A DNA stretch of 64,000 bases from Draconibacterium mangrovi (GTDB lineage Bacteria; Bacteroidota; Bacteroidia; Bacteroidales; Prolixibacteraceae): assembly GCF_010586825.1 (NCBI RefSeq), contig NZ_JAAAGB010000001.1, positions 124,001 through 188,000 of the forward strand, given 5' to 3'. Under the pieces are notes generated by a model, which saw nothing but the letters and a program-made list of their open reading frames with translations, did no database searches and was not told where the DNA came from. The stretch's first letter is position 1. Every line of letters starts with the position of its first letter. The position numbers and the translations under genes were made by a program. Below, piece after piece: positions 46,183 to 58,836 of the stretch.

Positions 46183-47748
46183 TTATTCAAGGCTATTTAC
46201 CCATTCTTTGCCTTCGGTCGAACGTCGCCACTCAAAGTACTCGTTCAGGACCTCTAACGATGCTGCACTTGGCACCTCACCCACAAATGGTGTTGCCCCT
46301 TTTAAGTACATCACATCGGGATTTTCGTTGCTGAAAACCGGCCATTCAGGAACTCCTTCACCATTCGGGTTACCATACTTTGCAAAGTTGGTCCAGTAAT
46401 CAACCATTACTTCCGAAAGTGCAAGGTCTGATTCATTCTCATGCTGATCTTCGGGCTTCAATCCAAACACAAAGGCAACATCCTGCCCATGTGGCGACCC
46501 ATATCCGTAACGAGGCGAATCTTCAGGGTAATCGGGGTGCTGATCAAAATAATACAAATACACATCCGATTGTCCGGTTTCCGATTGCAAACGCGCCCAA
46601 CTCCAAGTATGCCATCCAAAAGCGGCATCGCGCGACAGGTCGCGTGCAGTTTTAGGAACCGTGTTTTCACCTGCCGGATAAGCTTCAATCAACTTGTCGG
46701 CAAATTTTCCATATCGCGCTCTTACCCCGGCATAATATTGTTCGGGTTCTCTTTCGCGCGAGAAACTTGCTCCCTCATCCGAATTGTACCCGATAAGCAC
46801 AGGTACATCGTTGTATTTTCCTTCTTCGTAAAGTTTATACTGATCGTCGGGGATTACATAACCATCAACAATTGGCCATCCGCCGGCCATACCAAAACCG
46901 CTTGGCACTTCGTCGGCATCCAAAGCACGAAGTTCGGCCAAACTGGAAACGCCTGCTTTTTGCATGTACTCCACACCATCGGCTTCTGCCTTTTCCAGTG
47001 TTTTCATGTTTTCGCCCGGGAACGTTCTTGGACGGGTCGGTCCAAACGAACCGCCACTTTGAGAAATGGCACCGCTAAAAAGTCCTTTTGCCAAAGGCGA
47101 TGTACACAACATGCTTACAGAAATACCTCCGGCCGATTCGCCAAAGATGGTAACTTTAGCAGGATCGCCACCAAAAGCGGCAATGTTATCCTGTATCCAT
47201 TGTAAACCGGCAATCTGGTCGAGAATTCCGTAGTTTCCTGAAACATGATTTGGGCTTTCGGCACTCAATTCGGGGTGCGCCAAAAAGCCAAACTGATTTA
47301 CGCGGTATGCAACACTTACCAAAACTACGCCCTCTTTTGCCAGTATCGTTCCATCGTAATACGAAGTTGCTCCGCCGCTAAAACCTCCGCCGTAAATCCA
47401 AACCAACACGGGTAGTTTTTCTTCGGCCGACATTGCCGGAGTCCAGATATTCAGGTACAAACAGTCTTCGCTTTTTCCAGCCGGAGGATTACCGCCCTGC
47501 ATGGGAGAAGGTCCAAATTCTTTGGTTTCTTTTACTCCCTCCCACTTTTCTGCAGGTTGTGGTGCTTTCCAACGCAAATCACCTACCGGAGGTGCGGCAA
47601 ACGGCACGCCTTTAAAAATCCGAAGCCCATCTTCGATGGTTCCTTCTACAATTCCCTGTTCAACTTTTACCTGCTCGGGCGGAAGTTGAGAACAGGCATT
47701 CATTAAAACAATGATTGTAATTGCAATTAAATAGAATGTTTTTTTCAT
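46183..47748 (-). CDS. type-B carboxylesterase, exported lipoprotein
   Basis: A serine carboxylesterase (COesterase family). The N-terminus ends in LMNACS, suggesting a lipoprotein. Typical motifs are RFKGVPFAAPP-like IFKGVPFAAPPVGDLRW, EDCLYLNIWTP, the elbow TIFGESAGG (Ser about 203), the acidic residue in YNSDEGASF, and His in YGSPHGQDVAFVFG. Length 521 fits bacterial members. Homologues hydrolyse small aromatic or acetyl esters. In this cluster, hydroxycinnamate or acetyl esters freed from xylan are likely substrates. It lies 33 bp before the alpha/beta hydrolase and 110 bp after a CE1 gene, with a palindromic repeat between. Confidence 0.9.
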   Translation of the reverse strand: MKKTFYLIAITIIVLMNACSQLPPEQVKVEQGIVEGTIEDGLRIFKGVPFAAPPVGDLRWKAPQPAEKWEGVKETKEFGPSPMQGGNPPAGKSEDCLYLNIWTPAMSAEEKLPVLVWIYGGGFSGGATSYYDGTILAKEGVVLVSVAYRVNQFGFLAHPELSAESPNHVSGNYGILDQIAGLQWIQDNIAAFGGDPAKVTIFGESAGGISVSMLCTSPLAKGLFSGAISQSGGSFGPTRPRTFPGENMKTLEKAEADGVEYMQKAGVSSLAELRALDADEVPSGFGMAGGWPIVDGYVIPDDQYKLYEEGKYNDVPVLIGYNSDEGASFSREREPEQYYAGVRARYGKFADKLIEAYPAGENTVPKTARDLSRDAAFGWHTWSWARLQSETGQSDVYLYYFDQHPDYPEDSPRYGYGSPHGQDVAFVFGLKPEDQHENESDLALSEVMVDYWTNFAKYGNPNGEGVPEWPVFSNENPDVMYLKGATPFVGEVPSAASLEVLNEYFEWRRSTEGKEWVNSLE

Positions 47749-47793
47749 TATTGATAGCTATTAAATTTCAGTCTTTTAGTTTGTATTATCAGA

Positions 47794-47838
47794 CTTCGAC
47801 TACGCTCAGTCTGACTGTCACCCTGAGCGTAGTCGAAG
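47794..47838. repeat. REP-like palindrome, copy 1
   Basis: CTTCGACTACGCTCAG (47794-47809) and CTGAGCGTAGTCGAAG (47823-47838) form a perfect 16-bp inverted repeat with a 13-base loop. A near copy is at 52600-52642. Such CTTCGAC(T)nCGCTCAG palindromes are widespread intergenic repeats in Bacteroidota genomes. Confidence 0.85.
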
Positions 47839-47858
47839 GGTAATTATTGTATTGTTTG

Positions 47859-49049
47859 CTATTTCCAGAGATTTGGCAGAAACCTGTAATACAATAAGTG
47901 CCTCCAGGTTGACCAATCGTGGCCACCACTGCCGCCCACATAATATTCGTATTCGATGTTGTGATTGTCAAGTGCCTTACACAATCCATCAACTCGCCGG
48001 CTAAAAAATCCTTTGGCTTCTTCCGTTCCCTGTCCTATAAAAAGATAATCTACTTTGTCGTTTACCTTCGGATCGGTCAGAAAATGTTCGAGCGTAGTTT
48101 CGGCTGTTACGTCACCCGCGCTAAGAATTCCAAAATTCGCAAACAAATCGAGCGAACGGAAACCTATAAACATGCTGTGCCGTCCACCCATTGACAAACC
48201 TGAAATGGCACGTCCTTTTGGATTTTGGATGGTGCTGTAACTTGCATCAACCAGCGGAATCACATGGTTACGCAGTTCTTTTTCAAAAATATCGAAAGTG
48301 AGCTCGGTATGCTGTGGATGATTCCGGTGAATTACCTGGTTGTTCGGAATAGCGATAATCATCGGTTCGGCTTTCCCTTCGGCCAGCAAATTATCCAGAA
48401 TCAGGTTGGCACGGCCATCGTAAATCCAGTTTGATGGCAATTCGCCGCTCCCTCCCACAAGATAAAGCACCGGATATTTTTTGGAAGCATCGTAACCCGG
48501 AGGTGTATACACATACATTTCGCGCTCGCCATTGGTAACATCCGAATGATAAATGTGGCGCGTAACGTTTCCGTGAGGTACGTTTTTGGCATCGTAATAC
48601 GCCGGGCCGTCGCCGTGTACAATCAACTGACTATATGGTGGCATGGCCGTAAAAGCGGCCATTGTATTGCTCGGGTCGCAAATTTGCATGCCGTCAACAT
48701 TAAAATGGTAAGCATACATATCGGGTTTAAAAGGTCCCACGGTTACCGACCAAATTCCATCTTCTCCTTTTACAAGCGGAAGTGGCTCACGTCCTCTGCC
48801 AAGAGCGGTAAGAATCGTTCCATCAGTAATTGTAACCACCTTGGCTTCGGGTGCTTTTAATCGAAAAGTCACCATATGGTCATCGTGTACTTCGGGCGAA
48901 TTTAAAGGCGCACTAAAAGGAATCAGTCCTTCGGTGTCTTTCTGCGGGTTATAATCGAGGTTTACATTGGCCTGCTGTGCTTGTGAAACTAACGGGCACA
49001 CAAACAATGAAGCAACAAAAATTAGTAGTAGATTCTTTATTCGTTTCAT
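47859..49049 (-). CDS. CE1-type esterase, divergent paralogue (a)
   Basis: Putative feruloyl/acetyl esterase with an N-terminal CBM48/E-set-like domain (about 55-120) and an alpha/beta hydrolase domain. Signal peptide ends in VSQAQ. Nucleophile Ser286 lies in ISGLSMGG and His377 in GGHDWSTWR, so the machinery looks intact. The loop after the third strand reads VGGSGELPSNW where the other five paralogues have a HGxGEDExxW-like sequence, so the oxyanion pocket and substrate range may differ. It is the most divergent of the six and the last CE1 in transcription order. 18 bp separate it from paralogue b. Confidence 0.85.
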   Translation of the reverse strand: MKRIKNLLLIFVASLFVCPLVSQAQQANVNLDYNPQKDTEGLIPFSAPLNSPEVHDDHMVTFRLKAPEAKVVTITDGTILTALGRGREPLPLVKGEDGIWSVTVGPFKPDMYAYHFNVDGMQICDPSNTMAAFTAMPPYSQLIVHGDGPAYYDAKNVPHGNVTRHIYHSDVTNGEREMYVYTPPGYDASKKYPVLYLVGGSGELPSNWIYDGRANLILDNLLAEGKAEPMIIAIPNNQVIHRNHPQHTELTFDIFEKELRNHVIPLVDASYSTIQNPKGRAISGLSMGGRHSMFIGFRSLDLFANFGILSAGDVTAETTLEHFLTDPKVNDKVDYLFIGQGTEEAKGFFSRRVDGLCKALDNHNIEYEYYVGGSGGHDWSTWRHLLYYRFLPNLWK

Positions 49050-49067
49050 AATTTAGATTTTAGTTTT

Positions 49068-50243
<1,176 letters not shown>

Positions 50244-50250
50244 TCAGTTT

Positions 50251-52539
<2,289 letters not shown>

Positions 52540-52599
52540 TTACAGTTGATAGTTTACTATTGATTGGCAGAATTAATTCACAAGCCATTGGTTCACAGT

Positions 52600-52642
52600 T
52601 CGACTCCGCTCACTGTGACAGTCAGTCTGAGCGAAGTCGAAA
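52600..52642. repeat. REP-like palindrome, copy 2
   Basis: TTCGACTCCGCTCA (52600-52613) and TGAGCGAAGTCGAA (52629-52642) are inverted with one mismatch around a 15-base loop containing GTGACAGTCAG, related to the loop of copy 1. It lies in the 162-bp gap between two CE1 paralogues. Confidence 0.8.
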
Positions 52643-52683
52643 TCTGGTTTTTAGCTTTTTTTACTAATCCTACCAGCATGTTT

Positions 52684-53883
52684 TTAGTTTTTGAATAATA
52701 AAGGTGCAAACTGATAAAGGCTGCGACGCCAGGAGTGCCATTCGTGTGCAGTTCCGGGCGACACATAAAAATGGGTGTTCATACCGGCTGCTTTTAATGC
52801 TTCGGTGTTCGCTTTCGGATCGCCGCCAAAACCCATTCTGCGGTTATCGAGCTCGTGGCTGCCATAGCTAACAAACAACAGTTTTACATTCTCCTTAAAA
52901 GCCGGTGAGTTTTCAACGTCTTCAGGGCTTATGCTTCCGCCGCTAAACATGCCAACCTGTTTAAATACCTCAGGATTGGCCAAAGTAATCAGTCGTGTTT
53001 GCATACCTCCCATTGATAATCCGGCCATAGCGCGGTGGGCAGGGTCGGCAATAACGCGGTAGTTAGCTTCCACATAAGGAATCAGATCGTTAAGCAATAC
53101 TTTTTTGAAATCGGCAGAAAAATCAAAACCGCCCATCGGTCCGCCTCTTCTTCTTTGTGTTGAATCGGCTTCGGCTCCTCTTTCAGGTCGCGGCCCGCGT
53201 GGCCTTTCAAAATTTACGCTGCTGTTTTCCATAACAATGATAAACGGAAGCGCTTTCCCTTCGGCAATTAAATTATCCATAATCAGCCCGGCATGTCCCT
53301 GGTTTCCCCAACCGGTTTCGTTTTCGCCCATACCGTGTTGCAGGTAGAGTACAGGATAGCTTTTCGACTGGTCTTTTTCATAACCGGGAGGCGTGTAAAT
53401 GTATGCACGACGAACTTTGTCCGATGATTTGGAATGATAGTGCACCTCGCGTAAATCGCCATGAGGAACATCTTTTAAAGCAAAAATATCCTGGTCGTCG
53501 GAAGGAATTTCAATACCACTTCCCCAACGGCTGGCTCCGTAAAAATACAGGCTGTTTGGATCGGGAACCGCGGCTCCGTCAACCCACAACTGGTAGTAAT
53601 GAAAACCAACGTCCTGTGGTGCCGATTCGCCGGTCCACACACCGTTTTCGTCTTTTACCAAATCGTATTTCACTGCGCTGATATCAAGCTGAACTTTTTC
53701 AGCCTCAGGTGCCGAAAGTTGTACACGAACCCGTCCTTCGGAATTTACCATGGGGTACTCCTTCCCGGACTGATTTACTGACGAGGGTTTAAAATCCTCC
53801 ACTACTTCTGATGACGATTGTGCGAAGCTAATTCCACTGGCCATCAAAAGAATAACGAATATGTTTAAAAATTTAGACATCAT
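52684..53883 (-). CDS. CE1-type feruloyl esterase-like protein with Arg/Gly-rich insert (e)
   Basis: Exported, 399 residues; signal peptide ends in [26 protein letters not shown] block, E-set-like domain, then hydrolase with LQHGMGENETGW, Ser290 in AGLSMGG and His in TAHEWHSWRR. Residues about 227-255 are a low-complexity insert (RPRGPRPERGAEADSTQRRR) not present at the same site in its paralogues. It sits before the nucleophile elbow, where lid loops of this fold are found. Translation from ATG 53883 or the next ATG (53880) is equally possible. Follows the GH3 gene by 25 bp. Confidence 0.87.
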   Translation of the reverse strand: MMSKFLNIFVILLMASGISFAQSSSEVVEDFKPSSVNQSGKEYPMVNSEGRVRVQLSAPEAEKVQLDISAVKYDLVKDENGVWTGESAPQDVGFHYYQLWVDGAAVPDPNSLYFYGASRWGSGIEIPSDDQDIFALKDVPHGDLREVHYHSKSSDKVRRAYIYTPPGYEKDQSKSYPVLYLQHGMGENETGWGNQGHAGLIMDNLIAEGKALPFIIVMENSSVNFERPRGPRPERGAEADSTQRRRGGPMGGFDFSADFKKVLLNDLIPYVEANYRVIADPAHRAMAGLSMGGMQTRLITLANPEVFKQVGMFSGGSISPEDVENSPAFKENVKLLFVSYGSHELDNRRMGFGGDPKANTEALKAAGMNTHFYVSPGTAHEWHSWRRSLYQFAPLLFKN

Positions 53884-53908
53884 AATTTGTTTGTTGAAAG
53901 TTTATGTT

Positions 53909-56900
53909 TTACTGTTTTAGTCCACTGTTTGTAATCCGGAAATAATCGAAAGCCACGTCAAACGGCGAATCCGGTTTCGTTGTGTCGGAATCAAACCAGA
54001 ACGTACTTTTCATATAGCCGGTAATAATTCCGTCGCCTATCATCAAACCTGTTTTTATGTCTTCCAATGCCAGATCTGCTGTACCCAGTTCTTCAAAATT
54101 TTCGCCATCCAACGAATACGAAGCAGTATAAATACTTCCTTTTTTATCGAGTTTGAGCACTAAGGCCTGGTCGCCGGTAATTTCGGTTTTCAAATTGAAA
54201 GAAGCCAGTGATTTTGCAATGCCGTTTTCTTCCATCATCAAATCGATGGTTCCGGGTTGCGGTTCTCTTTGCCGTGTGGTTTTTATTACCGCACGGAACA
54301 TGAGTTTCACAAAATTATCATCGTCCTGGTAAGCCAGAATCCCTGCATTTTCAGGCTGAGAAGGCATCCGTGACGCCGTCAGTTTTGTTTCCGCTGTCCA
54401 GTCGTTATTGGCGCTTTGCAGCAGAATGTTTTTGGCATTGTTGGTACCTTCCGAAACATCGCCAACTTCGCTGGTAATGGTCAGGCTGCCATCGTTTGCC
54501 GAAAGACTGTGTGTTGCAGCATTTTCCCTGATCCACTGCCACTGACTTCCAACAGCACCGTTAAACTCGTCACTAATTGCTTCCACATCAAAATTGAAAT
54601 AGTACGTGTTGGTTTCGAGTGTGATGTTATCAATAAACTTCACCACAGCAGTTCCGGGAATTTGTTTTGCCTGCTGTATATCAACAGTAATTCCATTTCC
54701 GGCGGCCGTTGCTTTTAGGTCAGGCACTTTGGTTTTATCTTTTAGCAGATAACTGTAAGCTTTCACGTCTTTATCGAAGCTTTCGATGGGCTTGCCGTTT
54801 ACCAAAATTGATTTTGGATTAAGGTCGGGCATAACTTTTACAGGAAAGCTGCTTGATTCGGTTACCCCGTCAACTGTTACGTAAGCAAATACCGATGCAA
54901 CACCTACTCCGGTAGCGGTTACTTTGCCGGTTTCATCCACGCTTACCACCGCCGGATTATTGCTTTTGTATTCAATTTCAGCTTTCGAAATATCGTAAAA
55001 ACTATCGTCCGACATAGCAGCGGTTACGCTGGTTTGTGCTGTATTTCCGGGGCGCAGGATAACCTTGTCGCTTTCTGCAACTACGGTTGTTAACACCGGT
55101 TTGTATTCGCCGCTCATAATCGTCTCCAATTCGGCTTTTATGTCTTTCGATGATGCCCCGATTTCGAAAATATAACGTCCCTGATCGAAGGTAATTTTAC
55201 CGGCGTCGGCATCCCAAAACCAAAGGTCATCGCAATCGATATCAATCGAAACACGTTTTGTCTGCCCTGCCGGAATGGTTACGCGTTTAAATCCTTTCAG
55301 ACGTTTTATCGGGCGCTCCAATTCTGCCGGACTGTCGGGTGTTTTTACATATACCTGTACCACCTCGTCGCCGTCAACAGCACCAGTATTTTTCACATCA
55401 ACATTTACAGTTACTTTGTCGTGGGGTGTTAGCCTTGTTTTGCTGATACTGAACCGTTTGTATTCGAAAGTGGTATACGACAATCCATAACCAAATTCAT
55501 ACGAAACCGGTTTATCAAAATACCAGTAAGTTCTTCCGTTCGAGCCATCGCCACGCAAGGTGTAGTCGTTAAATCCGGGCAGGTCGTTTAACGATTTATG
55601 CCAGGTAACATTCAATTTTCCACCGGGATTTACATCGCCAAATAAAATGCGTGCCATCGCGGTTCCCTGTGCCTGTCCGTTGTAGCCGGTCCAGACAATT
55701 GCGGGAATATTCGGGTTGTTTTTAAACTGCTCCACTTCTACCATTCCCATGGTTTGCATCACTACAATGGTGTTTGGATTTTCGGCAGCCACAGCATCGA
55801 TGAGTTTATTCTGATTTCCGGGTAATGTAATGGCAAAGCGGTCGGACTCTTCGCGGCCGGTAGTTTGATCGGTTCCCACATATACCAGCACCACATCAGC
55901 AGTAGCAGCCATTTCAAGTGTTTCCTGATCGGTTGCAGGACTTTCGGCCTCGCGGTAAACCAGTACCAGCGTTTGCGGCCCTGAAATTCCCAGCGTATTG
56001 ATTTTTACCGCCACATTTTGCGGGCGGGAAAATCCCCGGAATCCACCGCTTTGCTGAACGGCCTCAATTTTTTGAGTTGCCAGAATATTTCCGGTTGCCG
56101 AGCTAACACGCACTTCAAGCAAACCACCGTTCCCGGAGGCTGCCACGTTAAAGCGGATGGAATCGACGTCGGTAATATCCACATTGTCGTAAGCTGTCCA
56201 GTCGCCATCTTTTACACCGCGAATTGAGGTTCGTCCAAAACGTGCTGCCACAATTAATCCGGGTGCCGAATCATCATATTTTGTAGCATCGAATTCGACC
56301 ACTACTTCGCCGTTACGCACGGTGGAGAAACTATTCATTGTCAGAAAATCGGTATTTCTATCCGTATTTCCTGATGATGCAGAAACCACTTCAATGTCGA
56401 GGTTATGTTCTTTTATATAATTCTGAATTCCCAAAAGTGGCGAAATGCTTAAATGCGGTTCAATTGGCCCCGAGTAATCGCCCAGTTCCACCTTATCTGC
56501 CTGTGGTCCCAGTACCGCAATTTTTTTGATGTGTTTGGTATTTAGTGGTAATGCTTTTTCGGCAGGTTTAACGGTTACCTCATTTTTTAGCAGAACCGGT
56601 GTTTTTGTAGCTATTTCAATAGCCAGATCGTTGTGCGAAGGATCATTCACAATATCCGGTTTTATACCTGCGTACGGTACAATTTCTGCCGGATCGAACT
56701 CGCCCAAACGCATCCGGGTGGTAAAAATATTAATCAGTGCTTTATCGATATCGGCTTGAGCAAGCATACCCTTTTCCAAGGCATTCAAAGCATGGTTTTG
56801 ATACACTCCGCCACAGTCGGTATCAACTCCGGCTTTTAAACCCAGCGCCGCTGCTTCTTCATAACTATCGGTAAAATGATGGCCGCGAACGATATCGTCA

Positions 56901-57721
56901 ATTGCACCGCAGTCGCCTGTAACGTATCCGTCCATTCCGTAGGTTTTTCGCGCTACCGTATCCACCAAATATTTACTGGCCGACATGGGAACGCCGTTAA
57001 CAGCGCCATAAGCGGTCATTATCGAAGGCAAATTGTAATCGCGAATCAAAGTGCGGTATGGAAGCAGGTAAAACTCGCGCATATCGCGGTCGTCCATATC
57101 CGAGCTGCCCGAATGCCGGTTAAACTCGGTATTGTTGGCAAAATAGTGTTTTCCACAAGGGGCAGTTTTCAGGTAGGTGGGGTCGTCGCCCATTAATCCC
57201 TGAATAAACCCTTTTCCGATTTCAGAAACCAGAAACGGATCTTCACCAAAGGTTTCGGCGGTTCTTCCCCAACGTGGGTCGCGGGCCGGTTCAATTACCG
57301 GCGACCAGTAAGTCAGCGTAAAAATCAGGTCGTGGTTAAAACCACGCGCCTCGTCGGAAATTACTTTTGTTTCGCGTTTAATCAGCTCCGGGTCCCAGGT
57401 TGAACCCACGGCTACACTGTTTGGAAACGAAGTGGCTGTCATTCCGCTGTTGTTGTTTCGTCCCATAATTCCGTGCAGTGCTTCGCCCCACACATCGTAA
57501 TGGTTTACGCCAAGCCGCGGAATCGGTGGCATAGTATTTCCCAACTGACTTTGCTTTTCTTCGGGAGTCATCCGCGAAACAAGGTCGATGGCCCTCTCTT
57601 TAAACGAGTAAGCCGTGTTGAGATAAATCGGTTGCTTTGCTATTTGGCTTTGTGGAATAAAAGCCAGTGCAAACAGCGATAACAGTATTAAAATCAGGGA
57701 TGTTGATCGTTTAGAATTCAT
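53909..57721 (-). CDS. large multidomain GH3 beta-glycosidase (probable beta-xylosidase/arabinosidase)
   Basis: An exported 1270-residue GH3. The GH3 N-terminal barrel (about 35-330) carries RDPRWGRTAETFGEDPFL, KHYFANN and nucleophile Asp270 in YVTGDCGAID. The second GH3 domain is interrupted at about 465-610 by a CBM6-like module (FDATKYDDSAPG, DGDWTAYDNVDI, LLEVRVSS), then resumes (VLVYVGTDQTTGREESDR). A fibronectin-III-like domain (about 770-850), a Big_2-like domain (YKSNNPAVVSVDETGKVTATG) and a C-terminal concanavalin/DUF1349-like sandwich (about 1050-1270, FRITNSG) follow. Ordinary GH3 xylosidases have 700-900 residues, so this is unusually long. Likely acts on xylan side chains exposed after de-esterification. 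Confidence 0.9.
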   Translation of the reverse strand: MNSKRSTSLILILLSLFALAFIPQSQIAKQPIYLNTAYSFKERAIDLVSRMTPEEKQSQLGNTMPPIPRLGVNHYDVWGEALHGIMGRNNNSGMTATSFPNSVAVGSTWDPELIKRETKVISDEARGFNHDLIFTLTYWSPVIEPARDPRWGRTAETFGEDPFLVSEIGKGFIQGLMGDDPTYLKTAPCGKHYFANNTEFNRHSGSSDMDDRDMREFYLLPYRTLIRDYNLPSIMTAYGAVNGVPMSASKYLVDTVARKTYGMDGYVTGDCGAIDDIVRGHHFTDSYEEAAALGLKAGVDTDCGGVYQNHALNALEKGMLAQADIDKALINIFTTRMRLGEFDPAEIVPYAGIKPDIVNDPSHNDLAIEIATKTPVLLKNEVTVKPAEKALPLNTKHIKKIAVLGPQADKVELGDYSGPIEPHLSISPLLGIQNYIKEHNLDIEVVSASSGNTDRNTDFLTMNSFSTVRNGEVVVEFDATKYDDSAPGLIVAARFGRTSIRGVKDGDWTAYDNVDITDVDSIRFNVAASGNGGLLEVRVSSATGNILATQKIEAVQQSGGFRGFSRPQNVAVKINTLGISGPQTLVLVYREAESPATDQETLEMAATADVVLVYVGTDQTTGREESDRFAITLPGNQNKLIDAVAAENPNTIVVMQTMGMVEVEQFKNNPNIPAIVWTGYNGQAQGTAMARILFGDVNPGGKLNVTWHKSLNDLPGFNDYTLRGDGSNGRTYWYFDKPVSYEFGYGLSYTTFEYKRFSISKTRLTPHDKVTVNVDVKNTGAVDGDEVVQVYVKTPDSPAELERPIKRLKGFKRVTIPAGQTKRVSIDIDCDDLWFWDADAGKITFDQGRYIFEIGASSKDIKAELETIMSGEYKPVLTTVVAESDKVILRPGNTAQTSVTAAMSDDSFYDISKAEIEYKSNNPAVVSVDETGKVTATGVGVASVFAYVTVDGVTESSSFPVKVMPDLNPKSILVNGKPIESFDKDVKAYSYLLKDKTKVPDLKATAAGNGITVDIQQAKQIPGTAVVKFIDNITLETNTYYFNFDVEAISDEFNGAVGSQWQWIRENAATHSLSANDGSLTITSEVGDVSEGTNNAKNILLQSANNDWTAETKLTASRMPSQPENAGILAYQDDDNFVKLMFRAVIKTTRQREPQPGTIDLMMEENGIAKSLASFNLKTEITGDQALVLKLDKKGSIYTASYSLDGENFEELGTADLALEDIKTGLMIGDGIITGYMKSTFWFDSDTTKPDSPFDVAFDYFRITNSGLKQ

Positions 57722-57844
57722 AATCTAATGGAGTATTGTTTATTTAAAAGGTATTTCAATTAGTATATATGTTTAGTTATTATTTCGACGGAATTTAGCC
57801 GGCGAATGATTATTATTTATAGTTCGGTTCTCATTCTTCTATAC

Positions 57845-58816
57845 TCACAGTAATTCAGTATTTATTAGTTGTATGTAGTCATTCTCTCCTACAAGAATTA
57901 TGTTTTTGTCATTTCCTGAAATCGCATGAATTTCAGCATCCGTGATTTTGTATAACTGATGGCAATGCGAGCAGGCTGGAATGGTCATTAGTTTGCCCTG
58001 TGCCAGTAACAGAAGATATTGATCGTGCATTGTATCATAAAAAATATCACGGTGCACTTCATTAAGTTTGGCTTTAAAACCTTCCTCATCGGTGTAAATC
58101 AGCGGGCGTTCGGTCCAAACATTTCCTTTTGATGAAAAATACAAAACAGGTTCTCCATCGCTATTATTCCCCACTACTGCAACTTGATTTTGGGTAACCA
58201 GTATTTTACTGAACGTACACGATTGATAATACCCTTTGTACATTTCATTAAAATCAATTACGTTCCATTCTGTTCCATTGCTGGTACAAAAAATTTCGCC
58301 ATGGTTCGTAAGTCCGTAGCAATAAGTTTCATTTGATGATAAGGATAGAATGTTTCCCGTTAGTTCCACGTTGGCAAATTCCAGTTTTTGGTCCAAAGAT
58401 CCGATTCGTAATTCTCCTGAATTACAGCCTGCCAAAACTTTGTTTTTGAAAAGCGTCAGGCAATTCACAGTTTTGACTGTTCCCGAATGGATTGGTTTAA
58501 AAACGCAATCCTCTTTGGCATAATAAATTGTCCCATCATTGCCAGCTGAAATAAGGTATTTCCCGTTGGCAGCAACAGTGCTGAATTTTAAATCCTGAAT
58601 GGATTTCGACTGCACAATCTTACCATCACCTGAAATCCATTTAATACAGCCATTTTCTGAAACAGTTATAAATCCATCACCAAAGGCTGTAACCGAAATG
58701 TTGTCCGTTTCTTTTTCAACATTAAAATCAGAAGAATAAGAAAACCCAAAACCAAAACAGGCAACCACTAACACTAAGGGTTGTAACAGTTTTGATATCG
58801 GGTTTCTTTGCTTCAT
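57845..58816 (-). CDS. exported beta-propeller-like protein with a CXXCH motif, function unknown
   Basis: 323 residues with an N-terminal hydrophobic segment LVLVVACFGFGFSYS (signal peptide; Cys20 could be a lipid site). The body consists of weak repeats of about 40-50 residues such as ISVTAFGDGFITVSENGCIKWIS, VAANGKYLISAGNDGTIYYA and VNCLTLFKNKVLAGCNSGELRIG, the pattern of a WD40/PQQ-like or sialidase-like propeller. No catalytic residues recognised. Near the C-terminus CSHCH (282-286) matches the CXXCH haem c-attachment motif, though it could be a metal site or chance. It lies between the two GH3 genes in the same orientation, 20 bp after the upstream GH3, so it is probably co-expressed with the esterases. 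A substrate-binding or scaffold role is guesswork. Confidence 0.7.
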   Translation of the reverse strand: MKQRNPISKLLQPLVLVVACFGFGFSYSSDFNVEKETDNISVTAFGDGFITVSENGCIKWISGDGKIVQSKSIQDLKFSTVAANGKYLISAGNDGTIYYAKEDCVFKPIHSGTVKTVNCLTLFKNKVLAGCNSGELRIGSLDQKLEFANVELTGNILSLSSNETYCYGLTNHGEIFCTSNGTEWNVIDFNEMYKGYYQSCTFSKILVTQNQVAVVGNNSDGEPVLYFSSKGNVWTERPLIYTDEEGFKAKLNEVHRDIFYDTMHDQYLLLLAQGKLMTIPACSHCHQLYKITDAEIHAISGNDKNIILVGENDYIQLINTELL

Positions 58817-58836
58817 AATTTGGATATAAAAAGTGC

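Noticed and set aside
46441-47205. 254-codon plus-strand ORF opposite the carboxylesterase
   Set aside because: Antisense shadow of a conserved carboxylesterase. No family features.
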